NCBI GenBank assembly: GCA_051650305.1
Contig: JBOFIT010000175.1
Span: 1-11,263, forward strand
Source of the DNA: JBOFDK01 sp051650305
GTDB lineage: Bacteria > Bacillota > Clostridia > Lachnospirales > Cellulosilyticaceae
DNA length: 11,263 bases
Direction: 5' to 3'
Shown: piece by piece, positions 1 to 6,692 of the stretch
Layout of the letters: every line of letters begins with the position of its first letter
Position numbering within the stretch: position 1 is the stretch's first letter
Program-made: the position numbers and the translations under genes
Notes under the pieces: model-generated
The model's input: the letters and a program-made list of their open reading frames with translations, nothing else
Database searches by the model: none
Told to the model about the DNA's origin: nothing

Positions 1-20
1 AGGATCAAACTCTCGTTAAA
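1..20 (-). rRNA. rrs: 16S rRNA gene, 5' end only (runs off the left edge)
   Basis: Read on the minus strand, the first bases of the window give AGAGTTTGATCCT, the near-universal start of bacterial 16S rRNA (the 27F primer site). By analogy with E. coli numbering, where this motif begins at nucleotide 8, the mature 5' end falls at about position 20. Only about 20 nt are present; the rest of the rRNA operon lies outside the window to the left. The promoter and leader just upstream support a real rRNA operon start rather than a chance match. Confidence 0.93.
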
Positions 21-193
21 AAGTTTGTCATCTGACAATAATTTTTGTGCTATTAGTTAGCACTGACTTTTGAGTACATGTACTCAATGAATCGACTGGT
101 CTATTGGTTGTTATTTTATTTTCAAAGTTCATTTGTTTGTTGATTATCAAGGCCTTAGCCCCTGTGTCGTTAGCGTGTTGTTCGCTGCTGACT
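21..193 (-). other. rRNA operon leader with boxA-like element and three hairpins
   Basis: This is the transcribed leader between the predicted start (about 193) and the mature 16S end. At 119-131 the minus strand reads TGAACTTTGAAAA, close to the boxA antitermination element of rRNA leaders (TGxTCTTTGAAAA type), which binds the NusB/NusE complex. Nearer the 16S are three short hairpins: 25-38 (TTGTCA/TGACAA, 2-nt loop), 47-63 (GTGCTA/TAGCAC, 5-nt loop) and 70-87 (perfect palindrome). They may guide 16S 5'-end processing; that role is inference. Confidence 0.7.
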
Positions 194-199
194 TGACTT

Positions 200-228
200 A
201 TTATGCACTATAACAATACATAAGTCAA
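200..228 (-). promoter_or_regulatory. rRNA operon promoter (sigma-A type)
   Basis: The minus strand shows TTGACT (223-228), a 17-bp spacer and CATAAT (200-205), each one base off consensus, placing the start near 193. Upstream, 231-250 is an almost pure A/T tract (A-rich on the minus strand), the position of an UP element that boosts rRNA promoters through the RNA polymerase alpha subunit. No second tandem promoter was found between it and the 16S gene. Confidence 0.82.
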
Positions 229-312
229 CCCTATTTCTTATTTTTTTTAGGTTTTCTGCCCTTTTTTTCTCTTTATCTTCATTATCCCCAAAATAACGAT
301 ATTACCCCCATA

Positions 313-342
313 TTATCCACAGACTTATACACATTATACACA
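313..342 (+). promoter_or_regulatory. Cluster of three DnaA boxes
   Basis: Three same-strand matches to the DnaA-box consensus TTATNCACA lie within 30 bp: TTATCCACA at 313-321 (perfect strong box), TTATACACA at 325-333 and TTATACACA at 334-342, the last two directly abutting. A one-mismatch copy, TTATCCCCA, is at 282-290. The surroundings are AT-rich. Such clusters occur at oriC and at DnaA-titrating or DnaA-regulated sites. No dnaA or dnaN gene is in the window, so origin function is unproven. Confidence 0.65.
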
Positions 343-526
343 GCTTTTATGCCTATTACTTAAGTACATAACCTTCATAAATCGTATTTGTATGCAGAAT
401 CATTCCTTTTACCTTGTATTTTGTCACATGTATTTCTCTAAATCCTATTTTCTACAAAGTCTCGGTATGCTCCCTATTTAATATAGCAACCTATTGCTAC
501 TATTTTACCTCTCTACTACTCCCCCC
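343..526. other. Intergenic region, nothing clear
   Basis: AT-rich stretch between the DnaA-box cluster and the 3' end of dinB. I see no gene, tRNA or convincing terminator. A 6-bp inverted repeat (TAGCAA at 484-489, TTGCTA at 494-499) lies just past the dinB stop but has no T-run, so it is a poor intrinsic terminator. Confidence 0.5.
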
Positions 527-1606
527 TTAGTTTAAAGTATCAAATAACGATATGTTCACAAACACTTCTTCATTTTTATCGATCAAGTTAGATAACGTCA
601 CGCCTAGTAATCTAACACGCATGCCTGTATCTTCTACTTTATCTAGTATCATTTCTCCGTAAAGCATTAGTTCATCTAATGTATACACTGTCTTTTCGAT
701 AGTCATACTTCGTGTGATCTGCACGAAGTCTTCAAACTTAATTTTAAGTGTGACTGTCTTTGCTTTTTTCTCATGATGATGTAGTCTTTCTATTGCTTCT
801 TTTGCTAATTCGTAAAGATGCCCTCTCAATTCCTCACTTTTAAGTCCTATATCTCCTTGGAAAGTCGTTTCTGCTCCTATAGATTTACGTACTCTATGAT
901 TTTCCACTTCTCTATAGTCAATGCCTCTTGCAAATTCATAAAGCATCTGCCCTCTCTTGCCAAATACAAGTGTCAGATAATCACTTTCTAAAGCCCTTAA
1001 GTCTTTCCCCGTTCTTATACCTATACGTCTTAAGTCTTTGGCTGTTACTTTTCCCACACCAAAGAACTTCTCTATAGGTAGTGCATCCAGCAATTCCTGT
1101 GCATGTGCCTCCTCTATAACGGTCAATCCTGCTGGTTTCTGATAATCCGATGCAATCTTTGCTAGGAACTTATTGTAGGATACGCCCGCAGAAGCTGTAA
1201 GCCCCATTTCTTCATAGATTGCCTTTTGGATAGCTTTTGCAATCTTGATAGGATCTTCTTCTCTTATTTTGTTTTGCGTTACGTCTAGATACGCTTCATC
1301 TAAAGACAAAGGTTCTATCTTATCTGTATAACGTCTGAAGATATCTCTAATTTGCTGCGATACTTGGTGATACTTTTCATGGTCAGGATGGATGAATATA
1401 GCATTTGGACATAAGGCATAGGCCGTCTTTGATGGCATCGCTGAATGAATGCCATACTTTCTTGCCTCATAAGAACATGTGGCTACCACACCTCGCCCAT
1501 CAGGTCTTCCTCCTACAATGATAGGCTTACCCTTTAGTGTAGGTTCATCTCGCATTTCTATTGAAGCAAAAAATGCATCCATATCTATATGTATAATTTT
1601 TCTCAT
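527..1606 (-). CDS. dinB: DNA polymerase IV (Y-family, translesion)
   Basis: Translesion DNA polymerase that extends past damaged or mismatched template ends without proofreading. The 359-residue protein has the full Y-family layout. The N-terminal catalytic motif HIDMDAFFASIE carries metal ligand D8 and a Phe steric gate at 12-13. SLDEAYLDVT supplies D103 and catalytic E104. Helix-hairpin-helix-like sequence lies near 180-205 and a little-finger domain from about 240. The C-terminal NISLF (351-355) fits a beta-clamp-binding motif (QLSLF type, Asn for Gln). Length matches the family (about 350-415). The ATG at 1606 has a strong GGGAGG site 7 nt upstream. No LexA operator or strong promoter was seen upstream; a weak TATGAT -10 is present. 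It is divergent from the 1737 gene. Confidence 0.96.
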   Translation of the reverse strand: MRKIIHIDMDAFFASIEMRDEPTLKGKPIIVGGRPDGRGVVATCSYEARKYGIHSAMPSKTAYALCPNAIFIHPDHEKYHQVSQQIRDIFRRYTDKIEPLSLDEAYLDVTQNKIREEDPIKIAKAIQKAIYEEMGLTASAGVSYNKFLAKIASDYQKPAGLTVIEEAHAQELLDALPIEKFFGVGKVTAKDLRRIGIRTGKDLRALESDYLTLVFGKRGQMLYEFARGIDYREVENHRVRKSIGAETTFQGDIGLKSEELRGHLYELAKEAIERLHHHEKKAKTVTLKIKFEDFVQITRSMTIEKTVYTLDELMLYGEMILDKVEDTGMRVRLLGVTLSNLIDKNEEVFVNISLFDTLN

Positions 1607-1650
1607 ATCTGTCCTCCCTTTATAGCTTTCTTTATCATATCACATTGTAT

Positions 1651-1679
1651 TTTACCCAGAAATCTTTTTGGACTATAAT
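1651..1679 (+). promoter_or_regulatory. Candidate promoter for the 1737-2617 gene pair
   Basis: TTTACC (1651-1656), a 17-bp spacer and a perfect TATAAT (1674-1679) on the plus strand predict a start near 1686, giving a leader of about 50 nt before the ATG at 1737. The -35 matches 4 of 6 consensus bases. Confidence 0.5.
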
Positions 1680-1736
1680 TTCTTCTCTTTTTCATGGTAC
1701 ACTTATTTTAACTTTATAGTAAAGGTAGGTACTTAA

Positions 1737-2066
1737 ATGGATTGTTTAGTTATTGATCAAGCACTTTCTGTCCGCACGATTAACCGCGGGGAAGATATAG
1801 ATTATTTTATAGATACACAGGCTCATCCTGTCCACTTAGCATTATCACTTATAGGTATCTCTCGTATGCAGTTTCCTAACTCTAGGGCAATTCTTATACG
1901 CACTTCCCCTACAAGTACTTTTGCTACTCTTCATATTTTAAAAGATGTAGACTTGTATTCTAGTTTTATTAACTTTGAAATAGATTTATCTCTATTGGAA
2001 CTTCAGATTAAACTTGAAGAAGGCCACATATCACTTAATCTTATCACTCAAAAGGAGACACCATGA
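1737..2066 (+). CDS. Hypothetical protein, 109 residues, coupled to GNAT gene
   Basis: I do not recognise this protein. It is small, has no signal peptide or transmembrane segment, and its pattern of alternating hydrophobic residues (for example 50-70 and 75-102) suggests a mostly beta-strand cytoplasmic fold. An AAAGGTAGG ribosome site ends 7 nt before the ATG, and a candidate promoter lies upstream, so it looks expressed. Its stop overlaps the start of the acetyltransferase gene by 4 nt (ATGA), implying translational coupling and a joint function or a fixed expression ratio. It lacks the features of a ribbon-helix-helix antitoxin. Confidence 0.75.
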   Translation: MDCLVIDQALSVRTINRGEDIDYFIDTQAHPVHLALSLIGISRMQFPNSRAILIRTSPTSTFATLHILKDVDLYSSFINFEIDLSLLELQIKLEEGHISLNLITQKETP

Positions 2067-2617
2067 AGAAAACACTCGTTGTAACGACAAAAGAAGGCAC
2101 ACTTACGCCCCTAGAACTTATTACATTAGATACTAGCTACTTATCACAAATTATGGCTTTTCAAGATCGTATTCTTTCCGCATTACCTGATTCTACCTGG
2201 TTTGCTTCTACTTCTGAAGAGGAGTTTAAAGAATGTATCGAATCCACTGGTTGCATCTTAGGCTATGTAACACCTGATCATGAACTTGCTGCACTAGGTG
2301 TCTACAATGCTTACGGCATGAATAAACATAACTACGGTTATGACCTTGAATTAGATTCGAACTTACTTTCATCTGTTGGCCATGTGGAATGTACCATTGT
2401 AGAAGAAAATTTTCGTGGAAACAGACTTCAAGACATCCTCTGTGATGCTATTGAAGAAATAGGCCTAAAAAAAGGCACACCTCTTATGTGTGCGACTGTT
2501 CATCCTGATAATAAATATAGCCTTCAAACTTTTATCAAGCGCGGTTATGAAGTCAAAAAAGAAAAACTGAAGTATGGTGGCCTTCGCCGCTACATACTCC
2601 TTAAACCATCACTTTAA
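2063..2617 (+). CDS. GNAT family N-acetyltransferase
   Basis: Probable acetyl-CoA-dependent N-acetyltransferase of 184 residues; the substrate cannot be told from sequence. The C-terminal half follows the GNAT fold. The beta-4 strand and acetyl-CoA pyrophosphate loop are at about 108-125 (VECTIVEENFRGNRLQ, an RGxxLQ variant of R/QxxGxG/A). A helix follows (LQDILCDAIEEIG). The motif-B strand is ATVHPDN (144-150), and SLQTFIKRGYEV (153-164) resembles the usual 'N..a...yeklGF' segment. A final strand is RRYILLKP. The N-terminal 60 residues are less typical. The start overlaps the upstream gene by 4 nt and has an AAAGGAGA site. A terminator follows at 2635. Confidence 0.82.
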   Translation: MKKTLVVTTKEGTLTPLELITLDTSYLSQIMAFQDRILSALPDSTWFASTSEEEFKECIESTGCILGYVTPDHELAALGVYNAYGMNKHNYGYDLELDSNLLSSVGHVECTIVEENFRGNRLQDILCDAIEEIGLKKGTPLMCATVHPDNKYSLQTFIKRGYEVKKEKLKYGGLRRYILLKPSL

Positions 2618-2634
2618 CTTAAAGTACGAAAAAA

Positions 2635-2674
2635 TCCCTATCTCAAAGCATAACGCCTCAAGATAGGGACTTTT
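2635..2674. terminator. Bidirectional intrinsic terminator (GNAT unit / tRNA)
   Basis: A perfect 9-bp stem, TCCCTATCT (2635-2643) with AGATAGGGA (2661-2669), has a 17-nt loop. It is flanked by A-runs on the left (2629-2634) and TTTT on the right (2671-2674). It can end the plus-strand GNAT unit and, with the longer U-run, the minus-strand tRNA transcript. Confidence 0.8.
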
Positions 2675-2676
2675 AA

Positions 2677-2749
2677 TTGCGGAGTCAGGACTTGAACCTG
2701 AGACCTTCGGGTTATGAGCCCGACGAGCTGCCAACTGCTCCACTCCGCG
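2677..2749 (-). tRNA. Initiator tRNA-fMet (anticodon CAT)
   Basis: A full cloverleaf folds from 73 nt on the minus strand. Acceptor strands are CGCGGAG and CTCCGCA, D stem GAGC/GCTC, anticodon stem TCGGG/CCCGA with loop CTCATAA (anticodon CAT at 2714-2716), and T arm TCAGG-TTCAAGT-CCTGA. Two hallmarks mark it as the initiator rather than elongator tRNA-Met: the unpaired C1-A72 end of the acceptor stem and three consecutive G:C pairs at the bottom of the anticodon stem. The discriminator base is A and the 3' CCA is not encoded, so it must be added by the CCA enzyme. It is a lone tRNA between two terminators. Confidence 0.97.
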
Positions 2750-2767
2750 TCATCTACTATATATTAC

Positions 2768-2773
2768 ATTATA
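2768..2773 (-). promoter_or_regulatory. Candidate -10 box of the tRNA-fMet promoter
   Basis: A perfect TATAAT on the minus strand lies 18 bp upstream of the tRNA 5' end, giving a leader of roughly 12 nt. The -35 is weak: TGAATA at 2792-2797 with an 18-bp spacer matches only 3 of 6. A consensus-like TTGACT (2812-2817) is too far away. Confidence 0.45.
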
Positions 2774-2815
2774 TCCTGTATCATCACGAGTTATTCATGT
2801 TTTTGAAAAAAAGTC

Positions 2816-2866
2816 AAAAAAAGCCCTCTAGTTAGGTTGTTATGTCACGACTAGTGGGCTTTTTTT
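2816..2866. terminator. Bidirectional terminator after the nucleoside transporter operon
   Basis: The inverted repeat GCCC-t-CTAGT (2823-2832) pairs with ACTAG-t-GGGC (2850-2859) with one internal mismatch and a 17-nt loop. It is flanked by seven A on the left (2816-2822) and seven T on the right (2860-2866). On the minus strand it lies about 70 bp after the last permease stop and ends in a long U-run, so it should end the ABC transporter transcript. Confidence 0.85.
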
Positions 2867-2937
2867 GAAGATTATCTTATGTATAGTATAGTGTGCTTTC
2901 CCTTATATAGCAAGGATTTTCTTCTTTACACCAAATA

Positions 2938-3900
2938 TTATCTTTTTCCTTTGTCGTAAATTTCTCCCAATGCACGTGGTGCACGATTCGAACCAGAGAA
3001 AAATATCAGTAATAATAAAGTTAAAAGATAAGGTAGAATCATAATAAGGTCAGTGTATGCACTGGATAGTTCCATCACTTGTGCAAGCTTATATCCACCT
3101 GATCTTGCAAAGCCAAAGAGTAAACAAGCTGCAAGAGTTGGCATGATTCGCCAATTCCCAAAAATAAGGGCTGCGATTGCTAAATACCCATAACCTACAT
3201 AAATACTTGGTGAAAAACTTGCTGAAATCGAGTAAGCAAAACAAATACCACCGATACCTGATAAAGCACCTGAAATCATAACGGCAATAAATCTTACACG
3301 TGCTACATTCACACCTGCTGCATCGACTGCATGAGGATTATCACCACAAGCACGTATACGAAGACCGAAACGTGTCTTATACAGTACATACCATGCTAAG
3401 ATCGCTACAAGAATAATGATCGGTTGGAACAAATACATATCTTTAAAGAATGCACCAAGTACAGGTATTTCTGATAATCCTGGTATTGTAAAACGTGTGG
3501 CTACACCTAATTGAAACTTATTAGATGGCTTACCAAAGATGATGGCATTGAACTGACTTGTGAGGAATGCTGTCAAAGCCATTGCTAAAATATTGATTAC
3601 CACACCACTAATAACTTGATTCGCCTTGAACTTGATACATAAAAAACCATGAAGTGTGGCATAAAGCATCCCACCAATCATCGAAAAGGCTACTGCCATA
3701 AAAAAGAGCATCTCTGGACTCATAACTACGCCATTTTTAGTCAATAAAATAACTGCCACTGAACCGATAAAAGCACCAAATCCCATCAGACCTTCTAATG
3801 CAAGGTTTGTAATACCACTTCTTTCACTATATATACCGCCTATTGCCATAATAAAAAGTGGCAACGCAAACGCTAGTCCATCAATAATAATTGTATCCAT
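2938..3900 (-). CDS. nupQ: Nucleoside ABC transporter permease (NupQ-like)
   Basis: Second integral-membrane subunit of the nucleoside importer, of the BPD_transp_2 (branched-chain amino acid/ribose/nucleoside) permease family. At 320 residues it matches B. subtilis NupQ (YufQ). Roughly eight hydrophobic segments are visible, from 8-22 to 284-301. The early motif SGITNLALEGLMGFGAF (28-44) is typical of the family. The cytoplasmic coupling loop is RACGDNPHAVDAAGVNV (183-199), followed by GALSGIGG (211-218). The ATG at 3900 shares one base with the upstream stop (TAATG), with GGAGG 9 nt upstream, so translation is coupled. Last gene of the operon. Assignment rests on family and gene order. Confidence 0.9.
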   Translation of the reverse strand: MDTIIIDGLAFALPLFIMAIGGIYSERSGITNLALEGLMGFGAFIGSVAVILLTKNGVVMSPEMLFFMAVAFSMIGGMLYATLHGFLCIKFKANQVISGVVINILAMALTAFLTSQFNAIIFGKPSNKFQLGVATRFTIPGLSEIPVLGAFFKDMYLFQPIIILVAILAWYVLYKTRFGLRIRACGDNPHAVDAAGVNVARVRFIAVMISGALSGIGGICFAYSISASFSPSIYVGYGYLAIAALIFGNWRIMPTLAACLLFGFARSGGYKLAQVMELSSAYTDLIMILPYLLTLLLLIFFSGSNRAPRALGEIYDKGKR

Positions 3901-5066
3901 TACTTGTTGCCTCCTTTATCTTCTTCATTTCCTTCATTGATTGCTACTTGCTGTTCTTTCATCTTATCTTTTGCCACATTAATACGATGACAAATATACA
4001 CACTACATGCTGAGAAGAGAAGAATAAGCCCTGTAACCACCTGTGCCATTTCTTGTTGAATCCCTACTGTTGAGCTCATATAATTACTTCCCTTTGAAAT
4101 CACTGTAATAAGAAGTGATGAGAAAAGAATCCCTATCGGATTCGAATTTCCAAGTAGTGATACCGCGATGGCATCAAATCCTACTGCCGATAGTACTCTT
4201 GGTTGGATAGATGCGAAGTAACCTAAGTAGTAAGTAACCCCTGCAAGCCCTGCCAATGCACCTGATAAAGTCATGGCTAATACCATATTTTTCCCAACGT
4301 TCATTCCAGCATATTTAGCTGCCTGCTTATTAAGTCCTACTGTCTTTAATTCATAGCCTATACGTGTCTTATCTAATAAGAACTTGACTAGGAACGCTAC
4401 TGGAATCACAAGTATAAACCCTAAAGGTATATCCATCTTTAAAGCACCTACTTCAAAGTCTGCCAAAGTAAGTCTCGCTGCTTGAGATACATACTTGGAT
4501 TGTCTCGTGACAGGATTGATATAATAAACATTGATGCAGAAACTAATAACATACTGCAAGATATAGTTAATCATAATGGATGATACAACTTCATTGATGT
4601 TAAACTTATACTTTAACCATCCGATAAGTGCCCCTACAAGTGCCCCCATCATAATACCGATAAGGATAACCATTGGTTTTGCCACAACTGCTGGTAATTC
4701 TGAGTAACCAACAACTACAGAAGCCACAAAGCCACCCATTAACATCTGCCCTGCTACCCCGATATTGAAAAGTCCTGTCTTAAAGGCTACTGCTACTGCA
4801 AGTGCCGCAAAAATCATTGGTGTCAATGCATTAAGCATACTCATAAAGTCAGTCAGCATACTTCTCTTTGCTGCATAACTTTCTTTTGGAAGCATTCCAG
4901 AACCTTTAAGTAAACTTAAGAAAGATTCGATAGGGTCTTTGCCTACCATCATAATAACCACTGATGCCACAATCAAACTAAGAAAAATTGCAAAAAGCGG
5001 TATCGTAATACTTTGATATTTCTCGTTCCCAAAAACTTTGAGGAAACCTTCTTTTAGCTTTTTCAT
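3900..5066 (-). CDS. nupP: Nucleoside ABC transporter permease (NupP-like)
   Basis: First membrane subunit of the importer, pairing with the 2938-3900 product to form the channel. It has 388 residues, slightly longer than usual because of a charged C-terminal tail (about 362-388). Membrane segments are visible from 20-41, through the cluster at 80-150, to 343-360. Family landmarks are KTGLFNIGVAGQMLMGG (96-112), the ATPase-coupling loop KTVGLNKQAAKYAGMNV (241-257) and SGALAGLAGVTYYLG (268-282). The start overlaps the ATPase stop by 4 nt (ATGA), a coupling common among subunits of one complex. A long hydrophilic loop at 183-212 probably faces the outside. Confidence 0.9.
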   Translation of the reverse strand: MKKLKEGFLKVFGNEKYQSITIPLFAIFLSLIVASVVIMMVGKDPIESFLSLLKGSGMLPKESYAAKRSMLTDFMSMLNALTPMIFAALAVAVAFKTGLFNIGVAGQMLMGGFVASVVVGYSELPAVVAKPMVILIGIMMGALVGALIGWLKYKFNINEVVSSIMINYILQYVISFCINVYYINPVTRQSKYVSQAARLTLADFEVGALKMDIPLGFILVIPVAFLVKFLLDKTRIGYELKTVGLNKQAAKYAGMNVGKNMVLAMTLSGALAGLAGVTYYLGYFASIQPRVLSAVGFDAIAVSLLGNSNPIGILFSSLLITVISKGSNYMSSTVGIQQEMAQVVTGLILLFSACSVYICHRINVAKDKMKEQQVAINEGNEEDKGGNK

Positions 5067-6595
5067 CTAGCTGCCACCCCCATCATGTACTCACCAACTG
5101 TATTGCTATCTAGTGTATCTGCTGGTGCTATTTTTAATAATTCGCCATTGTATATAACCCCAATAGTGTCTGCTAAGTTCATGACTTCTTCTAACTCTAG
5201 TGAAATAAGAAGAATGGCATGTCCTTTATCTCGCTGCTCTAAGATTTGATTATGGATATTTTCGATAGCCCCGATATCTAGTCCACGTGTTGGCTGTACG
5301 AAAATCATAAGGTCTGAGCCTTCTTCGATTTCACGTGCAATAATCGCTTTCTGCTGATTACCCCCCGACATGGAACGTACCACTGTCTTCGCACCTTGGC
5401 CACTTCTAATATCGTATGTTTCTATTAGCTTATCTGCATATGTAGTGAACGCTTCTTTATTAAGTATTCCTTTGTTACAATACGGTGCTTCAAAGTAATT
5501 TTTAAGGACAATATTTTCAGCAACGCTAAAATCAAGTACTAAACCTGTCTGATGTCTATCCTCTGGTATATAAGCAATACCGTCTTTTGTACGTGTACGA
5601 ATCTTCTCATGGGTGATGTCCTTACCATTAAGGAGGATTGTCCCACTAGAAGCTTTTACAAGACCTGCGATAGCATCTGCTATCTCTACTTGTCCATTAC
5701 CTGATACCCCTGCAATTGCAAAGATTTCACCTTTTCTTATGGTGAAAGACACATCTTTAACTACTGGGAAGTTATCTTGATTTTTCACTGTAAGGTTTGA
5801 AATTTGAAGTACTTCTTCTCCAAAGTTTGCAGCTACTTTATCTGTCGTAAAGCTAATCTCTCTTCCTACCATTAAGGCAGCCATTTCTTTTGTGGATGTG
5901 GTCTTCACATCAAGTACATCTACAAGTTCTCCACGGCAAAGAATAGCACAACGGTCTGCTACTTTCTTGATTTCCTCAAGCTTATGTGTAATCAGAATGA
6001 TTGTCTTTCCTGCTGCACGTAATTCCTTGATGATTTCTAATAAGAACTCTATTTCTTGTGGTGTAAGAACTGCTGTAGGCTCATCGAAAATAAGAATTTC
6101 TGCTTCTCTATAAAGCATCTTTAGAATCTCTACACGTTGTTGAATGGATACATTGATATCTTCAATCTTCTGTGTAGGGTCCACTTCTAAGCCATAACGC
6201 TTTGAAAGCTCTGCTATTTTCTTATCCGCAGACTTGATATCTACCCATGGTATCACACCGAAAAGTTTCTTGATTGGTTCTTCCCCTAGTACGATATTTT
6301 CTGTAATCGTATAATTTTGTACGAGTTTAAAGTGCTGATGAACCATTCCTATATTAAGCTTCGTTGCTTCTGAAGGAGATGCGAGCTCCACCTTCTCACC
6401 TCGAATATAAATCTCACCTTCGTCTGGCTCATACATACCAAAAAGCATACTCATAAGCGTTGATTTTCCTGCTCCATTTTCGCCTAATAGTGCATAGATT
6501 TCACCTTTTTTGATTCCTAAAGAAACATCATTATTCGCAACGATTCCTGGGAATCTTTTTGTTATATGTCGCATCTCAACGATATACTCACTCAT
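5063..6595 (-). CDS. nupO: Nucleoside ABC transporter ATPase, two fused domains (NupO-like)
   Basis: Energising subunit of the importer: 510 residues made of two ABC domains. Domain 1 has Walker A GENGAGKST (38-46), a Q-loop near HQH (86-88), an unusual signature around NVSIQQR (148-154), Walker B ILIFDEP with catalytic E172, and switch H204. Domain 2 is degenerate: P-loop GVSGNGQVE (296-304) lacks the GKS/T, the signature MSGGNQQ (409-415) is intact, the Walker B Glu is Gln (VQPTRG, Q434), and the switch His is Ser (S465). This asymmetry with one hydrolysing site is usual for the NupO/YufO and ribose-type ATPases. An AAGGAGA site precedes the ATG by 8 nt; the gene overlaps the permease by 4 nt. 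Confidence 0.94.
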   Translation of the reverse strand: MSEYIVEMRHITKRFPGIVANNDVSLGIKKGEIYALLGENGAGKSTLMSMLFGMYEPDEGEIYIRGEKVELASPSEATKLNIGMVHQHFKLVQNYTITENIVLGEEPIKKLFGVIPWVDIKSADKKIAELSKRYGLEVDPTQKIEDINVSIQQRVEILKMLYREAEILIFDEPTAVLTPQEIEFLLEIIKELRAAGKTIILITHKLEEIKKVADRCAILCRGELVDVLDVKTTSTKEMAALMVGREISFTTDKVAANFGEEVLQISNLTVKNQDNFPVVKDVSFTIRKGEIFAIAGVSGNGQVEIADAIAGLVKASSGTILLNGKDITHEKIRTRTKDGIAYIPEDRHQTGLVLDFSVAENIVLKNYFEAPYCNKGILNKEAFTTYADKLIETYDIRSGQGAKTVVRSMSGGNQQKAIIAREIEEGSDLMIFVQPTRGLDIGAIENIHNQILEQRDKGHAILLISLELEEVMNLADTIGVIYNGELLKIAPADTLDSNTVGEYMMGVAAR

Positions 6596-6641
6596 ACTCA
6601 GTTCTCCTTTTGCTCTTTAGCTTTATTTTCTCATATACTGC

Positions 6642-6677
6642 AAAAAAGACTGCACTCTTTGTTAGCAATGCAGTCTT
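6642..6677 (-). terminator. Intergenic hairpin after the lipoprotein gene (attenuator-like)
   Basis: Between the lipoprotein stop and the ATPase start, the minus strand has AAGACTGCA (6669-6677) pairing perfectly with TGCAGTCTT (6646-6654) over a 14-nt loop, running into six T (6642-6647). It has the form of an intrinsic terminator inside the operon. Partial termination plus protection of the upstream mRNA 3' end would yield more binding lipoprotein than membrane parts, as in many ABC importer operons; that effect is inference. Confidence 0.72.
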
Positions 6678-6692
6678 CTATTTCATCCCTTA

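Noticed and set aside
1607..1736. LexA operator or strong promoter for dinB
   Set aside because: No GAAC-N4-GTTC type site is present, and only a weak TATGAT -10 without a fitting -35 was found on the minus strand.
2063..2617. GNAT gene as a TacT-type toxin
   Set aside because: The upstream protein lacks ribbon-helix-helix features and the enzyme lacks a clear toxin-type match; the 4-nt overlap alone is common in ordinary operons.
5892..6113. Plus-strand 73-codon open frame
   Set aside because: Lies wholly inside the ABC ATPase gene on the other strand, with no ribosome site or recognisable product. The frames at 6559-6777, 6934-7161 and 7663-7884 are likewise antisense shadows of the ATPase and lipoprotein genes.
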